A DNA stretch of 12,709 nt from Paludibacteraceae bacterium (lineage in GTDB: Bacteria > Bacteroidota > Bacteroidia > Bacteroidales > Paludibacteraceae), in assembly GCA_017648235.1 (NCBI GenBank), contig JAGCIZ010000235.1, positions 1-12,709 of the forward strand, given 5' to 3'. The notes beneath the pieces are model-generated. The model did not search any database. It was not told where the DNA came from and saw only the letters and a list, made by a program, of their open reading frames with translations. Of this stretch, positions 1 through 7,088 are shown one piece after another (position 1 is the first letter of the stretch; each line of letters opens with the position of its first letter). Both the position numbers and the translations under genes were made by a program.

Positions 1-182
1 GCATTGTAGAATATATTATCAGATGAAAATCCCCAAGGTTGAGTTTCGAAAATGGGAGAAATAGCCCAAATTTTTCCTATTGATTGAAGTTCTTCAATAG
101 CATTTTTTAGGTTCAAAAATTTATCTCCCACATTGCTTCCAAGTGAGAGATAAATAGTGTTTAAGTCGGTTTGCTCAGTCAT
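1..182 (-). CDS. folK: HPPK (6-hydroxymethyl-7,8-dihydropterin pyrophosphokinase), C-terminus cut by window edge
   Basis: Only the first 60 codons are present; the frame is open to the left edge. The protein starts MTEQTDLNTIYLSLGSNVGD and later reads ETQPWGFSSDNIFYN. The early 'LSLGSNxGD' and the later 'ET.PWG...' block are the N-terminal hallmarks of HPPK, which transfers pyrophosphate from ATP to 6-hydroxymethyl-7,8-dihydropterin in cytoplasmic folate synthesis. The catalytic HPPK signature (the D-x-D metal-binding region) would lie beyond the edge, so activity cannot be judged. The ATG is 20 bases after the purE stop, with no other gene between, so it is probably cotranscribed with purE. 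No Shine-Dalgarno site is visible; the leader is A/T-rich. HPPK is usually about 150-170 residues, so roughly 100 are missing. It could be fused to another domain downstream, as in some Bacteroidota, but this cannot be seen here. Confidence 0.88.
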   Translation of the reverse strand, partial: MTEQTDLNTIYLSLGSNVGDKFLNLKNAIEELQSIGKIWAISPIFETQPWGFSSDNIFYN

Positions 183-202
183 CAAAAAAAAAGATTAGTT
201 GT

Positions 203-706
203 CTAGCATTTGAATTCGTAAGAAATTTTACTTAAATCTTCATTTGCTTTAACAATCTTATTTTTTAGATTTTCTTTGTACTGAGTAAATTTTTGAGCCA
301 ACTCCTTATCGGCATTTGCAAGAATCTGAATTGCAAGAATGGCGGCATTTTCAGCAGCATTTATTCCTACAGTTGCAACAGGAATACCAGGAGGCATTTG
401 TACGATGGCAAGTAGAGCATCAAGTCCGTTGAGTGTACAATTGATAGGTACACCGATAACAGGAATTGTAGTTGATGCAGCAATTACGCCAGGCAAATGA
501 GCTGCCATACCAGCTGCAGCAATGATAACTTTAATGCCATTTTCTGCTGCATTTTCAGCGAAATTGGCAACCTCTTGTGGTGTGCGGTGTGCCGAAAGAG
601 CATTGATTTCAAACGGAATTTGGAATTCATTAAGTAGTTTTGCAGCCTTTTCCATAATAGGAAGATCCGATGTGCTACCCATTATTATACTTACTATTGG
701 TTTCAT
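203..706 (-). CDS. purE: N5-carboxyaminoimidazole ribonucleotide mutase (PurE, class I)
   Basis: PurE interconverts N5-CAIR and CAIR in de novo purine synthesis, in the cytoplasm, normally as an octamer. The 167 residues match the class I single-domain length. Visible motifs: MGSTSD near the N-terminus (9-14, phosphate and nucleotide binding), SAHRTP (38-43) with the catalytic His at 40, the GMAAHLPG loop in the 60s-70s, and GLDALL followed by QMPPGIPVATV in the second half. The start is fixed by MKPIVSIIMG, which begins the first beta strand as in the family. No PurK lies beside it in this window; the class I form would need PurK elsewhere in the genome. A 52-base gap separates it from the preceding phosphatase gene and holds a TAnnTTTG element, so purE-folK may be its own transcription unit. 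Nothing looks damaged. Confidence 0.96.
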   Translation of the reverse strand: MKPIVSIIMGSTSDLPIMEKAAKLLNEFQIPFEINALSAHRTPQEVANFAENAAENGIKVIIAAAGMAAHLPGVIAASTTIPVIGVPINCTLNGLDALLAIVQMPPGIPVATVGINAAENAAILAIQILANADKELAQKFTQYKENLKNKIVKANEDLSKISYEFKC

Positions 707-734
707 AATTGTATTTTATATTTTTTATTCGTTG

Positions 735-742
735 CAAAAGTA
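735..742 (-). promoter_or_regulatory. Candidate Bacteroidota -7 element upstream of purE
   Basis: On the minus strand this reads TACTTTTG, fitting the Bacteroidota sigma-ABfr -7 consensus TAnnTTTG. It ends 28 bases before the purE ATG. No clear TTTG -33 box is seen at the expected spacing; only T-rich sequence is there. An 8-base match in A/T-rich DNA can arise by chance, so this is a candidate only. Confidence 0.4.
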
Positions 743-758
743 ATGATTCTAGTAATAA

Positions 759-1232
759 CTAAAAAGAATGTTCCTTTATCAATTGTTCAATTAAAGTCTC
801 GCATGATTCTTCGAGTAGATTTAGCACAAGTTCAAAACCTTCAGCACCTTCATAATACGGATCTGGAATATAGGTAAAATCGGACTTTTTTAGGAAATCT
901 GCCATTTTACAAACTTTGTTTTTATCTTCGATTGTAGGAGCTAAATAACAAACATCGTCGTAGTTATAATCGTCCATTACAACTATCAAATCGAACTTTT
1001 CGAAATCTGAAGAAGTTATTTTTCTTGATCTATGCGTAAGAGTTATACCTCTTTTTGAAGCGGCAGAACGCATCCGATTGTCTGCTAGTTCTCCGGAATG
1101 ACCGCCATAAGTTCCTGCTGAATCCACAAAAAAGTATTGAGATAACTTCTTTTCTTCAAGTTTATGTTTGAAAACAGCTTCTGCCGCCGGACTACGACAT
1201 ATATTACCGAGGCAAACAAAGAGTAAATTCAT
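759..1232 (-). CDS. Low-molecular-weight protein-tyrosine phosphatase
   Basis: A cytoplasmic cysteine phosphatase of the arsenate-reductase-like LMW-PTP fold, 157 residues, a normal length. The P-loop CLGNICRS gives nucleophile C7 and phosphate-binding R13, and the general acid is D124 in the DPYY motif (124-127). All three catalytic elements are intact. The usual aromatic residue before the 'H.G' of the substrate pocket is replaced: the sequence is TYGGHSG (41-47). I recall this as a Bacteroidota form of the family rather than damage. Natural substrates are unknown; relatives in exopolysaccharide clusters (Wzb/Etp) dephosphorylate BY-kinases, but no kinase or polysaccharide gene is seen here, so I give no symbol. 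The start lies 5 bases after the lpxH stop, and it is the last gene of the dxs-to-PTP run before a 52-base gap. Confidence 0.93.
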   Translation of the reverse strand: MNLLFVCLGNICRSPAAEAVFKHKLEEKKLSQYFFVDSAGTYGGHSGELADNRMRSAASKRGITLTHRSRKITSSDFEKFDLIVVMDDYNYDDVCYLAPTIEDKNKVCKMADFLKKSDFTYIPDPYYEGAEGFELVLNLLEESCETLIEQLIKEHSF

Positions 1233-1237
1233 ATCTT

Positions 1238-1993
1238 TTATTCTTTTTCAAAAAAATGAGTTTCAAATGTTTCTCCATCAAATGAAGCAAAGGAGAATTC
1301 TGTGATAAAATCGCCTAAAATTGCCATTTGAGTATTGCGGTTAAGCATAAGATGAAGCAAAATATGTCGATGCCCGAATAAGTAAAAATCAATATCTGGA
1401 TTTTCCAAAGTGTGTTTTTTTGCAAATAGAACTAAGGTCTCTTTTTCTTCTCCAAGATAGCCTATGTTTTCTCTTAAATGTCTCTTTCTATTGCTTTCAG
1501 ACCATGCATAACCAAATTTTAGACCTAAAGTTGAAGGAAAAAGATTTGAAAATAGCCATTGACAAATTTTGTTGTGAAAAATACTTCTAATAAAGCGAAA
1601 ACCTAAACTATTGTCGTTCAGACCATCGCCATGAGCAAGAAAAAATCGTTTTCCTTTTAGATTCATAACTTCAGGCTTCCGATGAATAGTTAGTCCAATT
1701 TCTTTTTCCAAATAACCGAATGTCCACAAGTCATGGTTTCCGGTGAAAAAGTGAATAGGAATTCCAGAGTCGATTAATTCTGCCATTTTTCCTAAAAAAC
1801 GATTGAAACCTTTAGGAACTGTGCATTTGTATTCGAACCAAAAGTCAAACATATCTCCCAACATGAAAATTGACTCGGCATCGGCTTTGACTTGGTCGAG
1901 CCATCGCACAAGTTTTTGCTCATGAGCAATAGGATTTTCAAAAACTTTTGATCCTAAATGTGCATCGGTTATGAAGTAAATTTTCTTTCGCAT
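1238..1993 (-). CDS. lpxH: UDP-2,3-diacylglucosamine diphosphatase (LpxH-like calcineurin-type phosphoesterase)
   Basis: Probably hydrolyses UDP-2,3-diacylglucosamine to lipid X and UMP, a step of lipid A synthesis at the inner face of the cytoplasmic membrane. The 251 residues carry the full metallophosphoesterase metal set in order: D-A-H (D10, H12), GDMFDFW (D47), GNHD (N86, H87), HGD (H121) and GHRH (H208, H210). The stretch between HGD and GHRH (about 124-200) is basic and aromatic, as expected for the LpxH helical cap that holds acyl chains; it includes the SNRKRH stretch. GNHD replaces the GNRD of gammaproteobacterial LpxH, which is common in the Bacteroidota branch. Related phosphoesterases (LpxH2, LpxG) are the main alternative. 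The gene starts 11 bases after the DUF3467 stop and ends 5 bases before the phosphatase start, so it is within the same operon. Confidence 0.85.
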   Translation of the reverse strand: MRKKIYFITDAHLGSKVFENPIAHEQKLVRWLDQVKADAESIFMLGDMFDFWFEYKCTVPKGFNRFLGKMAELIDSGIPIHFFTGNHDLWTFGYLEKEIGLTIHRKPEVMNLKGKRFFLAHGDGLNDNSLGFRFIRSIFHNKICQWLFSNLFPSTLGLKFGYAWSESNRKRHLRENIGYLGEEKETLVLFAKKHTLENPDIDFYLFGHRHILLHLMLNRNTQMAILGDFITEFSFASFDGETFETHFFEKE

Positions 1994-2004
1994 TTATTTG
2001 TATT

Positions 2005-2313
2005 TTAAGCCTCTCCATGTCCAAAAGGTAATGGTGGAATTGGGTTTTGGTTTTGTTCCAAATCAATTGTTCCAAATTGTGCCTCGTATTTCTTTACGTT
2101 GTCTTGTAATGCCAAAAGCAATCGTTTTGCGTGTTCTGCAGTTAAAATAATACGTGATTTTACTGTAGGTTTTGGCATTCCAGGCAGCATTTGAGCAAAA
2201 TCAACAACAAATTCGGATGATGAGTGTGCGATAAAAGCCAAATTGGAATAAATTCCCTTTGCAACTTCTTCCGATAATGCAATTTCTGCTATTTTTTTAT
2301 TTTCCGTATTCAT
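2005..2313 (-). CDS. DUF3467 family small protein
   Basis: A 102-residue soluble protein without signal peptide or membrane segment. I recognise the DUF3467 family by the order YSNLAFIAHSSSEFVVDF (22-39), QMLPGMPKP (41-49), SRIILT (53-58) and EHAKRLLLALQDNVKKYE (60-77). The C-terminus is proline-rich (PIPPLP) and ends in Gly/Glu/Ala. The function of the family is unknown; it is widely conserved as a single short domain in Bacteroidota. The gene lies between trkH (stop 19 bases downstream of its own reading neighbour) and lpxH (11 bases), so it is probably cotranscribed with both. From memory, the family often sits beside rpoC in this phylum; here no RNA polymerase gene is near. I do not infer a role in potassium transport or lipid A synthesis from position alone. 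Confidence 0.88.
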   Translation of the reverse strand: MNTENKKIAEIALSEEVAKGIYSNLAFIAHSSSEFVVDFAQMLPGMPKPTVKSRIILTAEHAKRLLLALQDNVKKYEAQFGTIDLEQNQNPIPPLPFGHGEA

Positions 2314-2332
2314 AGATTAGTATATAATTCTT

Positions 2333-3775
2333 TTATTTTTTCCACAAAGCTGGTGAGAAAAGCAATAAAACAGTGAATAACTCTAAACGCCCAACAAGCA
2401 TTAAAAATGATAAATACCATTTTGAAAAAGTAGGTAGAGAAGCATAATCTCCAATGCCAATATTGCTTATTGTAGATATAGAAATATTAAACGAATCAGT
2501 TAATGAAGTTCCTGAAATAGATAAAATAATTATGCTCAAGAATATAGCAGCTATATAAATAGTGAAAAAAGCAAACAAACTATTGATGACTTTTTCTGAT
2601 ACAAATTCATTGTTCATTTTTATTGGAAGAATTGCATTAGGATGCAATCTCCTTTTGAATTCATAGAAACTATTTTTAATCAACAATATAAAACGTACAA
2701 TTTTTATTCCTCCTGTGGTAGATCCAGAACAACTTCCAGTAATCATTAAAAGAATAAAGATTAACCACGATATAGAAGGCCAAGTAGTATAATCGGTAGT
2801 GCTAAAAGCTGTTGATGTAATGAATGCAGTTACATGAAACAAACTATCTCGAATTGTTTTTTCTTTTGCACCATATTCTGGTACTATGAAAAATAGAATA
2901 AGCGTGATAGCTATTGTGGCAAGCAAAATGAACAGAATGTAGAACTTAAATTCTTCATTTTTAAATAATTTGTAAAATCTCTGCTTTACCAAGGAGTGAT
3001 ATAAAAGAGTAAAGCTTGTTCCTCCAATAATCATAAATAGGATTATGGTGTAGTGAATAAAAGGGGAATCCCAATAGGCAATGCTCATCTGTTTTGTCGA
3101 CATTCCTCCAGTAGATAGCGTTGCTAGTGAGTGACAAATTGCATCAAAATAATCCATTCCTTCTAACCAAAGAAGTAAAGATTCTGTAAGTGTTAGAAAA
3201 AGATACAATCCCCAAAGTCTTTTAGCTGTTTCTCTGATTCGTGGCTGCATTTTATCCTGAATAGGACCTGTAGTTTCTGCTGAAAACATGTTAAAATCAC
3301 CACCGATAAATGGCATAATAGCTAAACATAAAACCACGAATCCTAAACCACCCAACCATTGCATCAAACTACGCCAAAAAAGTAGACCATGAGGAAAATC
3401 TTCTACATTTGTTAAAATACTTGAGCCTGTAGTAGTGAAACTTGACATTGTTTCAAAAAAAGCATCTGTCAGGTTAGAAATACCTCCACTTATGTAAAAA
3501 GGCAATAGCCCAAACAAAGAAAACATAACCCATACAAGAGATACAATAATATAACCTTCGCGTTTTCTTATTTTTTTGTCGTGATCTTCTCCTATAATAG
3601 AGAACAATGAAGCAAAAATAAGTGTAACTAGAGCCGAAACGAATAATGGAAATTTATCATATTCGTCGTAAATAAAGGCTACTATAGAGGATATACCTAT
3701 AAAAAAACTTTCAATAAAAAGAAAGTTCCCAAGCATGAAGATTACTGCTTTTATGTTGAATATACCTTTGTTCAT
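2333..3775 (-). CDS. trkH: Trk-type potassium channel subunit TrkH
   Basis: Integral inner-membrane pore subunit for K+ uptake, gated by the cytoplasmic TrkA ring. The 480 residues are almost wholly hydrophobic segments, about ten or more helices, matching the family length. The four membrane-pore-membrane repeats are visible by their filter loops: TTTGSS (114-119, G117), STGGMS (221-226, G223), STAFSTTDY (321-329) and SNIGIGDY (437-444, G440). The third loop has alanine at 323 where glycine is the rule; the codon is GCT at 2809-2807. The gating-loop region SGSTTGGIK (350-358) and the terminal GRLELF motif (462-467) are conserved. The start is 3 bases after the trkA stop, supporting coexpression with its partner. 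The frame is intact, so it is not a pseudogene by sequence. Confidence 0.95.
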   Translation of the reverse strand: MNKGIFNIKAVIFMLGNFLFIESFFIGISSIVAFIYDEYDKFPLFVSALVTLIFASLFSIIGEDHDKKIRKREGYIIVSLVWVMFSLFGLLPFYISGGISNLTDAFFETMSSFTTTGSSILTNVEDFPHGLLFWRSLMQWLGGLGFVVLCLAIMPFIGGDFNMFSAETTGPIQDKMQPRIRETAKRLWGLYLFLTLTESLLLWLEGMDYFDAICHSLATLSTGGMSTKQMSIAYWDSPFIHYTIILFMIIGGTSFTLLYHSLVKQRFYKLFKNEEFKFYILFILLATIAITLILFFIVPEYGAKEKTIRDSLFHVTAFITSTAFSTTDYTTWPSISWLIFILLMITGSCSGSTTGGIKIVRFILLIKNSFYEFKRRLHPNAILPIKMNNEFVSEKVINSLFAFFTIYIAAIFLSIIILSISGTSLTDSFNISISTISNIGIGDYASLPTFSKWYLSFLMLVGRLELFTVLLLFSPALWKK

Positions 3776-3778
3776 TAG

Positions 3779-5113
3779 TTAAAAAAACTTATCAATTTTA
3801 CGGACACTACTAGCAATACAAAAGACAATTACGTGATCTCCTGCTTGTATTTGAGTGTCTCCATTTACAGTAAAACCAACTCCATTTCGAACAATTCCAC
3901 CGATGTTTACGTCTTTAGGAAGAGGTAATTCTTTAATTTTATGATTAATAATTTTAGACTCTTCTGTGGCAATGAATTCAACAACCTCCGCATCCGAATA
4001 TGATAAACAAGTTAGGTTTAAGATAGTTGCATTCAAAGTGAGTTGATAAATGTAACTTGCTGCAATGAGTTTTTTATTGATAACAGCACCTATATCCAAA
4101 TTGTCGGCAATGTCGATGTAATCAATGTTTTCAATTTCTGCAATGGTTTTCTTTATTCCCATTCTTTTTGCTGTCAAACAAGCTAGCATATTCGATTCCG
4201 AATCGTCTGTTATGGCAACAAAGGCATCCATGTTTTCAATATCTTCCTCTTTCAGCAAATCAAGATTTGTTCCATCTCCATTGATGATTAAAATATCGTT
4301 TCTTTTTAGTTTTTGCGCTAGCGCAATGCCTTTATTTCTGTCTTTTTCAATGATTTTAATGTTTACATTTTCAGGCAGAGCATCGATTGTTTGTTGCGAA
4401 ATGTGTCCTCCTCCCATGAAAAGTACATTTTTAATTTGGAAATCGGCTTTGCAAGTATCTTCTCTTACCTCTTCCATATTTTCTTTTGTGGTAATAAAGT
4501 AAACGACGTCTCCTGCTAGTACGTAATCCGAACCATTTGGAATAATCGTTTTTGTTTCTCGTTTAATAGCCACAATACGATATTTGTTGTGGTTGAAAAA
4601 ACCTGAAGAAAATAATTTGTTCAAGATTTTTGCATTACTTCTGATTTTTATTCCAATCAAAATAAGTGCATCGTCGCAGAAAGAATGAATTTCTCTAATC
4701 CAACTAATTTGTAAAGCATCAACAATTTCTTTGGCAGCCAATTTTTCAGGAAGAATGAGGGAATTTACGCCGAGTTGTTTGAAAAATTCTTTATTTTCGG
4801 GTAAAAGATATTCGGAGTTGTCAATACGAGCAACAGTTTTCTTTGCTCCTAAATTTTTTGCCAACATACATGCTGTCATGTTCACACTTTCTTGTGGAGT
4901 TACAGCAATAAAAAGGTCTGTATCACTCACACTACATCTATTTAGGTCGTGCAATGATGTTGGATTTCCCACAACTGTCATCAAATCGTAAGAATCCAAT
5001 CCGCTTAAACGACTTTCTATCTCGTCTAATAGTACAATATCTTGCTCCTCTCTTGCCAAAAGTTTGGCAAGGTGTGTTCCTACTGCACCTGCACCAGCAA
5101 TGATGATTCTCAT
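3779..5113 (-). CDS. trkA: Trk potassium transporter NAD-binding subunit TrkA
   Basis: Cytoplasmic regulator that binds NAD(H) and nucleotides and gates TrkH. The 444 residues form two tandem RCK modules, each a Rossmann fold plus a TrkA_C domain: RCK-N 1 about 1-130, TrkA_C 1 about 140-220, RCK-N 2 about 227-350, TrkA_C 2 about 370-444. The first dinucleotide motif is perfect (GAGAVG, 7-12, acidic D30 at the end of strand 2). The second is GGGHIS (234-239) with E257; the final glycine of GxGxxG is serine, so nucleotide binding there may differ. The ATG overlaps the dxs stop in an ATGA, which sets the start and implies translational coupling. trkH follows after 3 bases, so this is a complete TrkAH system. 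Confidence 0.95.
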   Translation of the reverse strand: MRIIIAGAGAVGTHLAKLLAREEQDIVLLDEIESRLSGLDSYDLMTVVGNPTSLHDLNRCSVSDTDLFIAVTPQESVNMTACMLAKNLGAKKTVARIDNSEYLLPENKEFFKQLGVNSLILPEKLAAKEIVDALQISWIREIHSFCDDALILIGIKIRSNAKILNKLFSSGFFNHNKYRIVAIKRETKTIIPNGSDYVLAGDVVYFITTKENMEEVREDTCKADFQIKNVLFMGGGHISQQTIDALPENVNIKIIEKDRNKGIALAQKLKRNDILIINGDGTNLDLLKEEDIENMDAFVAITDDSESNMLACLTAKRMGIKKTIAEIENIDYIDIADNLDIGAVINKKLIAASYIYQLTLNATILNLTCLSYSDAEVVEFIATEESKIINHKIKELPLPKDVNIGGIVRNGVGFTVNGDTQIQAGDHVIVFCIASSVRKIDKFF

Positions 5114-7014
5114 ATAGTGTTATCTTTTAGTGTTTCTATAATTTTTTTATAAATGCTTTTTGTATCAATTCCAAGCATTTCATATAGTTCATTTGGAGTT
5201 CCGTGTTCAACAAATTGGTCTGGAATACCCATTCGTTTTACTCGTACTTGATAATTATTTTCTGACATAAATTCCAATATTTCACTGCCAACGCCTCCGT
5301 TGATTACGCCATCTTCAATGGTTATTATTTGGGAAAATTTTCTTCCGACTTCATTAAGTAACTCGGAATCAATAGGTTTGACAAAACGTAAGTCGTAGTG
5401 TGCAACTTTATCTTTTTGGTTATTATCTAACATTTCAATGGCTGCTGCTACTTTATTTCCTATCGGTCCTATTGAGATAACTGCAATTTGAGAGCCATCT
5501 TTTAGGCAACGGCCTTTGCCAATAGAAACATTCGTCATTGGTTTTTGCCAATCAACAAGATAACCTTTGCCTCTAGGATATCTAATAACAAAAGGTCCAT
5601 CATGATGTAATGCGGTGAACATTAAGTTTCTTAACTCAATTTCGTTGTACGGAGAAGCTATTGTTAGGTTGGGGATACATCGAAAGTATGCCATGTCAAA
5701 TTCGCCTTGATGAGTTGCTCCATCACTTCCTACTATTCCCGCTCTATCAAGACAAAGTATTACTTTTAGATTTTGCAGAGCTACATCGTGAATAACGTTG
5801 TCGTATGCTCGCTGCATAAATGAAGAATAAATGTTGCAAAAAGGAATCAAACCTTCTTTAGCTAATCCAGCAGAAAATGTGACGGCATGACCTTCAGCAA
5901 TTCCTACGTCGAAAACCCGATGAGGCATTTCTTTCATCATAAAACTCATAGAACAACCAGAAGGCATTGCAGGTGTTATGCCTACAATTTTTTCATTTTC
6001 CCTGGCTAGTTCAAGTAAAGTATGCCCAAAAACATCTTGAAAAAGTGGAGGTTGTTTCTCGTTATTTTCTTTGATTCGTTCGCCAGTCTCTTTGTTGAAT
6101 AGCCCGGGAGCATGCCAAATAGTAGCCGAATCTTCGGCTGACTTATAACCTTTCCCTTTGATAGTGACACAATGTAAAACCTTCGGTCCTTTGAATTGTT
6201 TTATCTTATTTAATGTGGCAACAAGACTTTGAACATCATGGCCATCAATTGGTCCAAAGTAACGGATGTTTAACCCTTCAAAAATATTGTTTTTGTTTAC
6301 GTTTGAAGCTTTTAGTGAATTTCCCAAACGAATAATTTTATTTTTTCGTTCATCATTCATCAGATGCATCCATTTCAGCACTTTGTAAACGGCAAATCGG
6401 AAGGAGTTGTATGTGGACGAAGTATGAATACTACTTAAAAATTTTCCAATTCCACTTTTAATGGGATCTATTGCTATTCCATTGTCATTCAGTATGATAA
6501 GCAGGTTGTTTGGGTTGATAGATGCATTATTTAATCCTTCGAATGCCAATCCTCCGGTCATTGACCCATCTCCAATAACAGCAACTACTTGACGAGAAAC
6601 ATCTCCTTTTAATTGTGCAGCAACTGACATACCAAGAGCTGCTGAAATAGAGGTAGAGGAGTGTCCGGTACCAAATGAATCATATTCGCTTTCTTTTGGA
6701 GAAGGGAATCCGCTAATTCCTTTAAATTGTCTGTTTGTATGAAATAATTTTCGTCTGCCGGTTAAAATTTTATGTGCATAAGCTTGGTGTCCAACGTCCC
6801 AAACTATTCTATCGTGAGGAGTATTCAAAACATAATGCAAAGCGACTGATAGTTCTACAACACCTAAACTTGACCCCAAATGTCCAGGATTTTGCGATAA
6901 TTCATCGATAATAAATTGTCGCAATTCATCGCACAACTGAGGGAGTTGAGATTTTTGCAAATTTTTTAAATCGCTAGGAATGTTTATGCTTTCTAATAAA
7001 CGTTCTTTACTCAT
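5110..7014 (-). CDS. dxs: 1-deoxy-D-xylulose-5-phosphate synthase
   Basis: Thiamine-diphosphate enzyme that condenses pyruvate with glyceraldehyde 3-phosphate to DXP, the entry step of the MEP isoprenoid pathway and a source of thiamine and pyridoxal precursors. At 634 residues it is full length. Visible: GHLGSSLG (44-51, H45), WDVGHQAYAH (72-81, H76), the ThDP/Mg motif GDGSM (148-152) through the NDN at 176-178, the pyrimidine-domain Glu at 374 in GIAEGHAV, and in the next part DRAG followed by GATHQGEFD. After NDN the usual Met-Ser-Ile is GIAI (179-182), a modest change. Domain order is domain I (ThDP PP-type, about 1-310), domain II (Pyr-type, about 320-490) and transketolase C-terminal domain (about 500-630). 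The start is preceded by a 74-base gap with a promoter-like element, so it probably heads the operon with trkA and trkH. Confidence 0.97.
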   Translation of the reverse strand: MSKERLLESINIPSDLKNLQKSQLPQLCDELRQFIIDELSQNPGHLGSSLGVVELSVALHYVLNTPHDRIVWDVGHQAYAHKILTGRRKLFHTNRQFKGISGFPSPKESEYDSFGTGHSSTSISAALGMSVAAQLKGDVSRQVVAVIGDGSMTGGLAFEGLNNASINPNNLLIILNDNGIAIDPIKSGIGKFLSSIHTSSTYNSFRFAVYKVLKWMHLMNDERKNKIIRLGNSLKASNVNKNNIFEGLNIRYFGPIDGHDVQSLVATLNKIKQFKGPKVLHCVTIKGKGYKSAEDSATIWHAPGLFNKETGERIKENNEKQPPLFQDVFGHTLLELARENEKIVGITPAMPSGCSMSFMMKEMPHRVFDVGIAEGHAVTFSAGLAKEGLIPFCNIYSSFMQRAYDNVIHDVALQNLKVILCLDRAGIVGSDGATHQGEFDMAYFRCIPNLTIASPYNEIELRNLMFTALHHDGPFVIRYPRGKGYLVDWQKPMTNVSIGKGRCLKDGSQIAVISIGPIGNKVAAAIEMLDNNQKDKVAHYDLRFVKPIDSELLNEVGRKFSQIITIEDGVINGGVGSEILEFMSENNYQVRVKRMGIPDQFVEHGTPNELYEMLGIDTKSIYKKIIETLKDNTI

Positions 7015-7036
7015 TCTATTTCAAAATAAGAAACAA

Positions 7037-7044
7037 CAAAGATA
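7037..7044 (-). promoter_or_regulatory. Candidate Bacteroidota -7 element upstream of dxs
   Basis: On the minus strand this reads TATCTTTG, an exact match to TAnnTTTG. It ends 22 bases before the dxs ATG, which would leave a leader of roughly 15 bases. It lies in the longest intergenic gap of the window. The -33 box is weak: only T-rich sequence or GCTG falls at a usable spacing. The same octamer at nearly the same distance precedes the SDR gene, which adds some support. Confidence 0.5.
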
Positions 7045-7074
7045 AAAAAAAGAATAGTTTTACAGCTAAAATTC
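7044..7074 (-). terminator. Weak terminator-like hairpin after nadD
   Basis: Minus-strand transcript: GAA-TTTTA-GCTG-TAAAA-CTA-TTC, then a run of eight T. The inner stem is five A/T pairs with a four-base loop, and an outer GAA/TTC pairing is offset by a three-base bulge. The U-run is convincing, the stem is weak. It starts 15 bases after the nadD stop and its T-run touches the proposed dxs -7 element. It could be a leaky intrinsic terminator, or simply A/T-rich spacer. Confidence 0.28.
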
Positions 7075-7088
7075 AATGGTGTTCGATT

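Noticed and set aside
522..743. Plus-strand open frame of 73 codons opposite purE
   Set aside because: It lies antisense to the well-conserved purE coding sequence, its product resembles no family, and the purE motifs account for the region.
707..758. Possible terminator between the phosphatase gene and purE
   Set aside because: I found no stem of useful length and no T-run after one; the gap is only A/T-rich with the TACTTTTG element.
4125..4502. Plus-strand open frame of 125 codons opposite trkA
   Set aside because: It is the longest antisense frame, but it is Ser/Phe-rich in the way reverse reads of A/T-rich genes are, and trkA is intact through it.
4731..4991. Plus-strand open frame of 86 codons opposite trkA
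   Set aside because: Antisense shadow of the first RCK module, with no recognisable motif.
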